Source: Trigonopsis variabilis (lineage: Eukaryota; Ascomycota; Trigonopsidomycetes; Trigonopsidales; Trigonopsidaceae). Taken from it: a DNA stretch of 64,000 nucleotides. The position numbers were made by a program, and so were the translations under genes. This document shows, piece after piece, positions 55,953 through 64,000 of this stretch. The stretch covers positions 1,736,001-1,800,000 of the forward strand of contig PPXM03000002.1 in the NCBI GenBank assembly GCA_003707065.3, written 5' to 3'. Under the pieces are notes generated by a model. That model was given only the letters and a program-made list of their open reading frames with translations. It searched no databases and was not told where the DNA came from. The stretch's first letter is position 1; every line of letters begins with the position of its first letter.

Positions 55953-57011
55953 ATGAGCGTGATGAAGACAGTGAAGTACGTCAATTGATCAATTGAGTTA
56001 ATACTGATCGCTAGCCTTGGACGAAGTGGATTAAGAATTGCTCCGCTGATCGTGGGATGCATGACCTTTGGTTCTCCGAAATGGAGAGATTGGGTACTCA
56101 ATGAAGAAGAGTCTCATAAGATTCTAAAATATTGTTACGACCATGGATTACGGACCTACGATACCGCTGATATGTACTCTAATGGAGAATCGGAAGTGAT
56201 TCTAGGCAACTTCTTGAAGAAATATGAGATTCCGCGAGAAAGTGTGGTTATTCTTACAAAGACCTACTTTCCTTGTCGTCCTGATGATCCAACCTTCCAG
56301 AATAAAATCGATCAAGACACATCTCCCAACGAGTTTGGTCTGTCTAGAAAGCATATTTTGGACTCGGTTCAGAAATCGGTGGATCGACTTGGAACATATA
56401 TCGATGTTCTACAAATTCACCGACTCGATCGATCTGTTCCACCTGAGGAGATTATGGAGGCTCTGCATGATGTCAGAAAGGCTGGCCTAGTTCGATATTT
56501 GGGAGCTTCTTCAATGTATACCCACGAGTTTATTGAACTTCAATATGTTGCGGAGAAACACGGCTGGACCAAATTCATTTCCATGCAAAACTACTACAAT
56601 CTCATTTACCGGGAAGAGGAACGCGAGATGATTCCCTTCTGTAAAAAGACTGGCGTTGGTCTTATCCCCTGGTCTCCCATTGCTCGAGGGGTTTTGGCTA
56701 GACCTCCGGGGCAAATTGCAACCACGATTCGTGGTAAATCAGACGCCTTGATCCATGCTAAATCACCTGAGCAGATCGAGCAAGACAATGTGATTGTTTC
56801 TAAAGTGGCGGAGCTCTCCAAGAAATTGGGCTACTCGCAAGCTCAAATCTCGATCGCCTGGGCTTTAGCCAAAGGAACACAGCCGATCATAGGGGTCAAT
56901 AAAATCGAACGGATCGATGAAGCTCTCGAATCGTTGAAAATCGCCCTCTCAGATGACGATATCAAGTACTTAGAGGAGACTTATACTCCTAGATCCATCC
57001 AAGGAATCTAA
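55953..57011 (+). CDS. Aldo/keto reductase
   Basis: NADPH-dependent oxidoreductase of the AKR superfamily, TIM barrel. Two exons: 55953-55975 and 56015-57011, with a 39-nt intron; 339 residues starting MSVMKTVNLGRSGLRIAPL. The catalytic tetrad is visible: Asp and Tyr in TYDTADMYSNG, Lys in ILTKTYF, His in LQIHRLD. Cofactor-binding motifs QNYYNLIYR, LIPWSPIARGVL and AKGTQPIIGVNK are present. Sequence style resembles the fungal group related to yeast Yhr/Ypl088w-type and aryl-alcohol dehydrogenases; the physiological substrate is unknown. Without the first exon the frame begins inside the barrel, so the micro-exon is required. Confidence 0.93.
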
Positions 57012-57252
57012 GAATCCATTACTCTAGCTGGGTGATAATAAAAATTGCTGTCTGTTCACTGAGTCGTGGATGGTAATATGATCAATTAGACTTTTCAGTA
57101 ATTAACGTTATTATGAACGTAGAAAGTTCTCCGCATCTCACAGTTGACCGTAGTATCATTGCCGACACTGTGACGCAGAGCGCGATCGTCGTTACTGATC
57201 GGGTTCTCCCAACGAAAAATCTCTACTATTCAACAGTCATTCCTTATGCCTG

Positions 57253-57588
57253 ATGCCGTTGGCTCTAAAGGTTAAAGAGAACCTTGCCTTGCAATTTCAT
57301 TGGACGAATCTCTCTGTCGAGTCTCCTTCTCTGCCTTTCGAGCTCGTCCTAGGACGCCCACCAGCCAAACTCCATCCTGACGATTCCGAAATTGTCTCAG
57401 AATGGATTGTACCTTGTCTATCGGACGAGAAATGGTCGCTTAGGCGTTGGAATGAGATATTCTCGATGCTTTCTGAGCGTTTCAATTGTCCGGCTCCCAA
57501 GCGGATCATCATGGCTATAGTGGGCAAAGATCTCTCTATAGTTTACTACTTTGTCTACAATGGCCTCATCTCACCTCGCAAGAACTGA
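57253..57588 (+). CDS. SEN15: tRNA-splicing endonuclease subunit Sen15
   Basis: Non-catalytic subunit of the heterotetrameric tRNA intron endonuclease. Single exon, 111 residues. The family block RIIMAIVGKDLSIVYYFVYNGLI followed by PRKN at the very C-terminus is diagnostic; an upstream WSLRRWNEIFSML segment also matches. The N-terminus is short, so it is close to the minimal Sen15 fold. Converges with STU2, 100 bp apart. Confidence 0.88.
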   Translation: MPLALKVKENLALQFHWTNLSVESPSLPFELVLGRPPAKLHPDDSEIVSEWIVPCLSDEKWSLRRWNEIFSMLSERFNCPAPKRIIMAIVGKDLSIVYYFVYNGLISPRKN

Positions 57589-57688
57589 CATCTACCATGC
57601 TTGATATGAGAGCTTTGTCATGACCTTCGAGTTAATCACTGGCTCGATCTACGAATAAAGAAACATGTACCTCTTATTTCCCAGTTGA

Positions 57689-60163
57689 CTACATACTTGC
57701 TTCCCTCATCTCGTACCCTGCTCGCATAGCAGCAATCCTTGTGCGAAGTAGACTTGTCACCTCAGTGGCCCGTCTCCATTGACCATCATCGTCACTCGTT
57801 CTTCGTGTGCTATCATCGTACCCAATATCACTCTTCTGCTTTTGTTCTAGCCGTCTAGCCGAACGCTGTCGCTCGTCTTCCAGTTCCCTTTTCGCTCGGA
57901 TCAAGTGAGCCTCCTTTTCATGCAAAGCTACAACATCCTCAGTGTGCTCTTCCAATAATTTGGCGTTTTCAACTTGGAGGTCGTTTAATTGCTGTAATAT
58001 TCTTGCCATTTCACTCGCCGTATTGGATAATTGCGCCTTATAATTTTCCTCTGCCTTTATCCAGAGCTCCTTTTCCTTACGAAGCTGTTCCAATTCCACA
58101 ACATCCCCTTGTTCGGTCCGTACATGGCTTGTTGCTTGCAAGGATTTGCTGGTCAAACCCCTTCCTAACGGCCGTATCCGAGAAGATACTCCCTCCTCGA
58201 CCGAGGGTCGAGGATTTGATAACTGAGGAACTGTCTGCAATTTCATGCTTGCAGGCGGCTTCAATCGACTGCTCACACCAGGCCTCGGCTGTCCCATCCG
58301 ACTTGTCATAAGTCTCTTTGACGCTGCAGGGCTGGAAACACTCGGAGGTGTGTGTTTTATATTTGAAATTGCTCGCTTGGGAGTCAGGGGAAGAGCAGAC
58401 GGGGGAGGAGCTGTTGCCGCAGCCCCCGAGGTTACGGGTCTCTTTGTCGTTAATCGCTTCGCTATGTCTCTAGGTTTATTTTCAATCCTTGGTTTCGGTC
58501 CAGATGCTTTAGGCGGCTGGACTTTAATTGTAGCTTGTTCGAAAGCTTCTTTTATCTTAGCGCGACGGATATCATCAACACCGTCAAGAAAAGGGTTCAT
58601 GGCACGTTCCCCAGTTATCTTCATTAGTGTGCCTAGACACTCTGCAGCACTAGCTCGAACCGGCTCAGAGGTATCAGCGAGGAGCTTGATCGCAGATTCA
58701 GCAATAAGTTTAACTTCTGGCTTGGTGGGTGCTTCGCGGGTATTTGTGAGACAGCGAGTAAGAAATTTTGTGCTCTCTTGCCTGATTAAAGGAGTCTTAT
58801 GCTGCATTGCGCTGATGATGTCGTCAAGAATGTCAGTCAGACCTCCGTAAGTGAAACATGCATCAAGAGCGGCGTTGAGAGGATCTGCTACCGAAGATTT
58901 CTTTTCTCGAAGACGTTCTAAAAGAGGTAAGACGATGACAGAACAATATTTGGCAAACGCAATTCGGAGACCTTTTGCCAACGCAATAACCGAACTAGCG
59001 GCTAAACTGACTACCATAGTATTGGCGTCTTTCATACATTTGGCTAGGATTCTCATCAGGCTACTAAAATCACTGTCTTGGATTCTAGGGGCTTTTTCAA
59101 GCTCTTTGAGAGTCTCTTCCAAGCAATCCTTTCTCTCTTTCCATTTTGTTGCGGCCATTCTTTTTTCGAAATCCGCCGGGATCTTGGCTAAAACATCGAC
59201 GGGCTCGAGGCTATCAAAATCATCCTTCTCTTCTTCAGTGCCTTTATCTTCTTGGTCTCCAGACTGTGAAGTTTCTTCGTTGGAACTGGAAGGTGGTGCT
59301 CCTTGCTGGGATCGCAAATATCGTTCTTGGTGAGGGGGGTCTTGCGTTTTTATAACAGCAAAAGCTTCATCCAGCTCTTTTTGTTGAACTGGCTTTAGAT
59401 CAGGAAAAAGAACTTGCTGGAATGGGTCTCCCAACCATTTGTAAAGGGTTATTGTCAAAGATTTCGCCTCTGCTCGAACATTCTTATCTTGATGAGCAAA
59501 TAGCTTGGGTAAAATGGGTATGACTGGTTTAGGACTGATCGTTTTGGCCCCAAACAGTTGAAAAGCTTGGTTCAAAAATGCAATTGATCCAGACACTAAT
59601 TTAGGTATCTTGTGAGAGGATAAGCCAATAATGTCTTCTATTACCGGATCAGGAGTGTCTAGCTCAATAAACATCAAGAGAGCGTCAGTAGCCTTCTGTC
59701 GCGTACCTGCTCTAGCCGAAGCGAGAGACTTCTCGGCCATAGGAGCCACTACAGATGATCGAATCCTATGGTAAGTAAGGATACTTAACTGAAGACATCT
59801 TCAGGAATCGCTCCCGCTTCGTCATAAAAGTGGAGCTCTACATACCTCAAGGCAGCACCTGCTCCACCAAATTCGAGTAGAGCATTCAGGACAGCCAAGC
59901 CCTTTTCTTGGGCGAAGACATTCGAATCAGTAACTATTGACTTAACAAGTCCTGGGTTTTGAAGAAATGGTTGGAAACAAGCATCATCTTCTGATCCACT
60001 GGCGGCAAATTTCTTGACCAGATCTTCATAGGCTGTTAACCGGGCGTTCCAGGCCTTGAGAAGTTAGTCGTATTTCTTTCATTCTAGTTACTTTATGAAC
60101 CATCCGCTCATTGAGAGGGATAGAAGAATAATCTGGCTTTGCTTCATTTTTATCATCGGCCAT
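57689..60163 (-). CDS. STU2: XMAP215-family microtubule polymerase (Stu2/Alp14/Dis1)
   Basis: Adds tubulin at microtubule plus ends and acts at kinetochores and spindle poles. Three exons: 60163-60092, 60054-59846, 59765-57689; introns of 37 and 80 nt; 785 residues. Two TOG domains are visible (about 1-240 and 290-520), with family features such as NERMVHKAWNARLTAYEDL and SAGTRQKA-type helices, then a Ser/Lys/Pro-rich basic linker (about 520-640), and a coiled coil (about 650-740) for dimerisation. Two TOGs plus a coiled coil is the fungal form. The first intron uses an AAG acceptor (60055-60057): it joins HK to AWNARL, the conserved helix of TOG1. A CACGTG site lies 61 bp before the start. 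Confidence 0.95.
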
Positions 60164-61335
60164 GTTTACTGGACGTGCAAACTAAGAGAACTGTTTACTC
60201 TGTAACAGGGTACTAGTAAACGTCACGTGGCAGCGTGATGAGGTAGCCATTTTCGCAGTACTATTGGTCTATCAAACGGGTCTGTTCTGATATTTATCAG
60301 ACATAATTTATTTCTAGTTGATATACAAATACACATAAGATGAGACAGTATATAGTTTTTGTTAACTGCAGTTTGGGAACGTATCGGTCTCTGTTACTGT
60401 TAGCAACCGTCGTCAGGCAATCCTGCAAACCTGACGACGTTTAGCAACACCTACTCATGCGTGAGTTATTAGATATGAGTTCTCGCCTAATGTCAAAGAA
60501 TGTGACTGGCGCCGCAATTATGAATATATAAGGAGCACCTTTGTACGCTATGAAATTAAGTTGGAACTGAGATTGTTTTCCATAAATTACGCTCACACCG
60601 TAACAATCTCTCAGTCAGCCCGCCTTAGTAACTAGCCTGGTTGGCCAAACGTGTTTGTCCAGGGCATCAAGTGCAATGACAGTTGAGTTGGCATAGACTT
60701 CTTATAGCAGATATGGCGGTGATAGTTAACCTTTCGGATTAAGTTGCTACGATTTTTACATGCAACAGTATAGGGATTCCTTCAAGATATTACATATATT
60801 AATAGAGGGATCTTTTATTGCTAGCACCATGGAGTAGCGATTCCCCAACATACGTTCAATGACTGTCCATCGGACAAGCGACGTTAATATTATAAGGTGC
60901 AAGCAGAATCTCATTAATGCGTCAATGCGGAACTTCACGATGAATGCATTCATGGGAGCTTTAGCTTTAGGATAGATGGGCTTTGTGGTTCGAGTGATCA
61001 TCGTATTTTTTGGACACTATCCTTTCTATTATCTCATTTATGAGTATATCCCATGAATATAACCTACCATCGTTTGTTCAATTGAAGGGGAAAGCACATG
61101 GTACTGGGACTGTGACTAGGAAACTGAAACAGTAATCTAACTCGTGGAACAAGATGATCCAGTGGTCATTCACTGAACTAAGATGCAACTAAAAACCGAA
61201 TTATACGAAGTTGATGACGACGACGTCATCAGATCACCCAGTCAGGAAAATGGCCAAGGCCTAATATTTGACATCGTTCTATTTTCACTACATGTTGATC
61301 AGGGTCATCGCGCCGCATTTTTTGTTATACACAGC
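60164..61335. other. Intergenic with one perfect 10-bp inverted repeat
   Basis: About 1.2 kb between the STU2 start and RPS26 stop. Arms 60408-60417 and 60430-60439 are perfectly complementary around a 12-nt loop. Other open frames are short and unremarkable. Confidence 0.55.
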
Positions 61336-61736
61336 TTAATAGGCAGCCTTGGCAGCAGTAGCCGGGTTGATTTTCTTGGCATTGGCATTCTATCGTTAGA
61401 TTGTCTTTTCAATGAATATACCTTAGCGTAGCGAGCACGAGGAGGGGGAGTGCGGATCCGTCGGCCTTCGCGGGAACGAACACGGACAATCTTGCCGTGG
61501 ATTGCGCAAGACACACAGTAGTGAATCTTCAAATAGAGTTTGGGAAGCGCATACTCCTGGTAGACGCTAGCATCGGAGATATCACGAATGGCGGCAGACT
61601 CAACCATGTTGCGAATGGTAAATCGCTTAATAGCTTTATCCTTAGGCACACATCGGGAGCAGTTAGAGCAGCGGACGGGCTTCACATGTCCACGACCCTT
61701 CTTGTTTCTTCCATTCGACGCTCTCTTCTTGGGCAT
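61336..61736 (-). CDS. RPS26: 40S ribosomal protein S26
   Basis: Small-subunit protein near the mRNA exit site. Two exons: 61736-61422 and 61389-61336; 32-nt intron with CTAAC branch; 122 residues. Conserved blocks: [20 protein letters not shown], a zinc-binding CSNC ... CVSC pair, [17 protein letters not shown], and [11 protein letters not shown]. The intron falls near the 3' end; splicing yields [13 protein letters not shown], the usual C-terminus. Unspliced reading would replace it with an unrelated tail. Two CACGTG sites upstream (61812-61817 and 61871-61876) recall the Cbf1 sites found in ribosomal-protein promoters of Candida albicans. Confidence 0.96.
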
Positions 61737-62493
61737 GGTTGTAGTGTTGCAGTGTTGCAGTGTCGAGCGTGCGTCGCTATCTTGCTAAGGACAGAAAAAG
61801 GCAAACCCTGGCACGTGCCAAGTGTAAGTAAGCGGGAGGAAGTTTCTTAGCGACAAGCCGCTCAGCCGGTCACGTGCTATAATCGCAGCACAGGCGACGG
61901 AACTCTCACGACGCATAATATCTGTATCGATATTCGCTGCGATTCAGCCTCTGCACGACTCTTCTGACTAGTGAATTTGTAACTTGCAGTCGTGCATGAA
62001 TGAGAGATTGCTAACATATATATGATTCATTGACTGTTAACCTTGGATAGCTTACGAGGCAGGCAGCCGGCCGCCTTTGAAGGGTAAAGTAAATAAAGAT
62101 AGTTCAATGTAGCTAGAAGCTAAATTTGGATTGACAGGTTCCAGACTATGACTTTAGTTCTTTTAGCGCAGTGGTTATTTGTATTGTTGTAAGAATCACT
62201 GAATCACCTGAGACAGAGTGATAGATGACAGAGAAACCTTCCCATACTAAGCTATCATTTGCAGCTTAGCTTATTTGTATTCAACTATGAACAAAAAAAA
62301 AACCATTTTCATAGGTTGTGAGATTCCACGCCTGCTACGAAGAATGAATGATACGAGTACTGTTTGGGTTGTTTACCTGTTACTGTTGACCCTTGTGTAT
62401 ACTTTGGGTGATATACAGACAACTATCGCAATCTAGCTTAGAGTGCTTCCTCTACCAGAAGCCTGATTATTTGTACCTATAACATCAGCGTTC
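61737..62493. other. Divergent intergenic RPS26 / CBS-domain gene
   Basis: About 760 bp. Two CACGTG boxes near RPS26 (the first within the palindrome GGCACGTGCC). A short TGTTGCAG direct repeat lies just before the RPS26 start. No gene seen. Confidence 0.6.
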
Positions 62494-64000
62494 ATGATCC
62501 GTGAAACTCCTAGACGAGGAGGTGGTAATGGTGGGGGCCCTACTAGGTCGCCGGACGTTTCTACCGAATCACATATTCCCGTGTCTGAATCGCGGAAGAG
62601 ACAGAATAAGAAAGATGAGGTAAGTGTATAACTCGTGTATCGACAGATCTTCTGAGATCCGCTATGGACATCCTTGTTTGCTTCTTTGTTGCTGTTTCAC
62701 GAAGAGGAACCTCGTGTATGATCATACCCATATCTAGCTTGACCTATTAGACTATCATTGTTCCCAGCGATTGTCTTAACGAGGTTCTATCTGCTCTAGA
62801 ATTTAATGAGGTTTTCTATCTGCTCTAGAATTTAATGAGGTTAGAAGAGGTGGAGTGCAGTCTTTAGTTGACTAATCGCTAACTTCAGCTGATCCGAAGA
62901 CGGTTGGAGAACGGTTTAGACAAAAAGGGACATGGGGGTAAAGCGAAAACTCGGGTAAGACCCAACCCTGGATCAGTTTTGGCATTGAGACCTACGCGAG
63001 CTTTGCAGATTAAACCGACAACGCTTGTATCAGATGCTGCTCAATTGATGAGCGCCAGAAGAGAAAACTGCGTTTTAGTGACTGATAAAGATGATCGCAT
63101 TGCTGGTATCTTCACCGCAAAAGACCTTGCCTTTAGAGTAGTTGGGGCCGGACTTGACCCTCGGTCGACTACTGTTGAAAAGATTATGACTCCTAACCCA
63201 GTATGTGTACGAACCGATATGTCTGCCACGGAAGCTCTAGATCTTATGGTGACCCGTGGATTCCGCCACTTGCCAGTTATGGATGAGAATGACGATATCA
63301 GTGGACTCTTGGATATAACTAGGTGTTTCCACGAGGCTATGGAAAAATTAGAGAGGGCTTATGCTTCATCCAGAAAATTATATGATGCTCTGGAAGGTGT
63401 CCACTCCGAACTGGGTTCAGCGCAACCTGCGGCCATCATAGCTTACGTCGAGAATTTGAGACAGAGAATGGCTGGTCCTGACCTAGCTTCTGTTTTGGAT
63501 GGCGCATCTCCACCTGTCTACGTTGACATCCGCAAAAGTGTCAAAGAAACTGCTGCTCTGATGCGCGCTAATAAGACCACCGCAGTGCTAGTGACGGACA
63601 AGAACACGATAGCCGGGATATTTACTTCAAAGGATGTGGTTCTTCGCGTGATTGCTGCAGGATTTGATGCTGCCAAATGTAGCGTTGTACGAGTAATGAC
63701 TCCTCATCCGGATTTCGCTGCACGAGACATGAGCGTTCAAGCTGCCCTACGCCAAATGCACGATGGACATTACCTCAATTTGCCGGTGGTGGGAGAGGAT
63801 GGTGAGGTCGTGGGCATTGTAGACGTTCTTCGGCTCACGTATGCCACTCTTGAGCAGATTAAGTCGATTTCCGGAGCTGAAGATGAAGGACCGGCATGGT
63901 CGAAGTTTTGGACATCATTTGATGATGCTGAAAGTAGTCATTCGACTCCTTCAACATCCCACCCGGCAAGCGATCCTCGCGCTAGTCCTATTTCGGAACG
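62494..64000 (+). CDS. mug70: CBS-domain protein, Mug70-like (3' end outside window)
   Basis: Exons 62494-62619 and 62889 to the window end; 269-nt intron, CTAAC branch, CAG acceptor. Two Bateman modules are visible: CBS pairs beginning ALRPTRALQIKPTTLVSDA ... CVLVTDKDDRIAGIFTAKD ... GFRHLPVMDE and, after a helical linker, VKETAALMRANKTTAVLVTD ... GHYLNLPVVGEDGEVVGIVD. This four-CBS layout matches fungal CBS/PB1 proteins such as S. pombe Mug70; the expected C-terminal PB1 domain lies past the window. CBS pairs usually bind adenosine nucleotides. Function in fungi is poorly known. Confidence 0.9.
62781..62842. repeat. Tandem duplication inside the CBS-gene intron
   Basis: Two near-identical copies (27 and 29 bp) of a unit built on CTATCTGCTCTAGAATTTAA follow each other directly. 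It is intronic, and the copies differ by two bases in length. A recent local slippage duplication. Confidence 0.85.

Noticed and set aside
61183-61431. 82-codon plus-strand ORF overlapping RPS26
   Set aside because: Antisense shadow of the RPS26 3' end.
62164-62174. Second A-box-like match TAGCGCAGTGG
   Set aside because: No GTTCGA-type B-box follows and flanks do not pair as an acceptor stem.

Overview
The window is nuclear DNA of an ascomycete fungus. Evidence: fungal-only protein families (fused urea amidolyase, NoxR, Zn2Cys6 activator with fungal-TF domain, GPI-anchored Ser/Thr-rich wall protein, RGS protein of the Sst2/FlbA type) and spliceosomal introns in most genes. CTG codons fall at conserved Leu positions (for example in the Emp24 and importin-alpha reading frames), so the CTG-Ser code does not apply. 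Multi-exon POT1, NoxR and a Mug70-type CBS protein together with DUR1,2 point to an early-diverging lineage (Lipomycetaceae-like Saccharomycotina or Taphrinomycotina) rather than a derived budding yeast; the species cannot be fixed from this window.

Layout. 1-6.2 kb is a gene-poor fossil zone with five LTR copies in both orientations and a decayed Ty1/copia integrase fragment. 6.2-24.4 kb holds a Dal81/TamA-like activator, Psg1-like and RGS proteins, an orphan ORF, urea amidolyase DUR1,2 (minus) with a GATA-rich divergent promoter, a vacuolar aminopeptidase of the Ape1 type, Emp24 and a basic conserved protein. 24.5-39.2 kb is dense in housekeeping genes: cohesin SCC3, POT1, importin alpha, aprataxin HNT3, proteasome chaperone NAS2, a TRAP-alpha/Irc22 protein, RNA polymerase III RPC53 and a mitotic B cyclin. 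40.8-49.1 kb has NoxR, an Ecm13-like protein, RER1 and a 1.3-kilo-residue Ser-rich GPI wall protein. 49.1-52.4 kb is nearly gene-free. 52.4-64 kb has a DAG-kinase-domain protein, RNase T2, an aldo/keto reductase, tRNA endonuclease subunit SEN15, STU2/XMAP215, RPS26 and the 5' part of a CBS-domain gene that runs off the window.

The introns are very short: most are 32-41 nt, with a CTAAC/CTGAC-like branch site 4-10 nt before the acceptor. At least five genes use an AAG acceptor, which is confirmed by conserved protein sequence across the junction. Several genes therefore look broken if read without splicing but are intact.

Functional links: the Dal81-like activator and DUR1,2 lie about 6 kb apart, and the DUR1,2 promoter carries five GATAAG sites, which suggests nitrogen-regulated urea use. 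Emp24, Rer1, the TRAP-alpha-like protein and Psg1 serve the early secretory pathway. Scc3, Pot1, cyclin B and Stu2 serve chromosome maintenance and mitosis.
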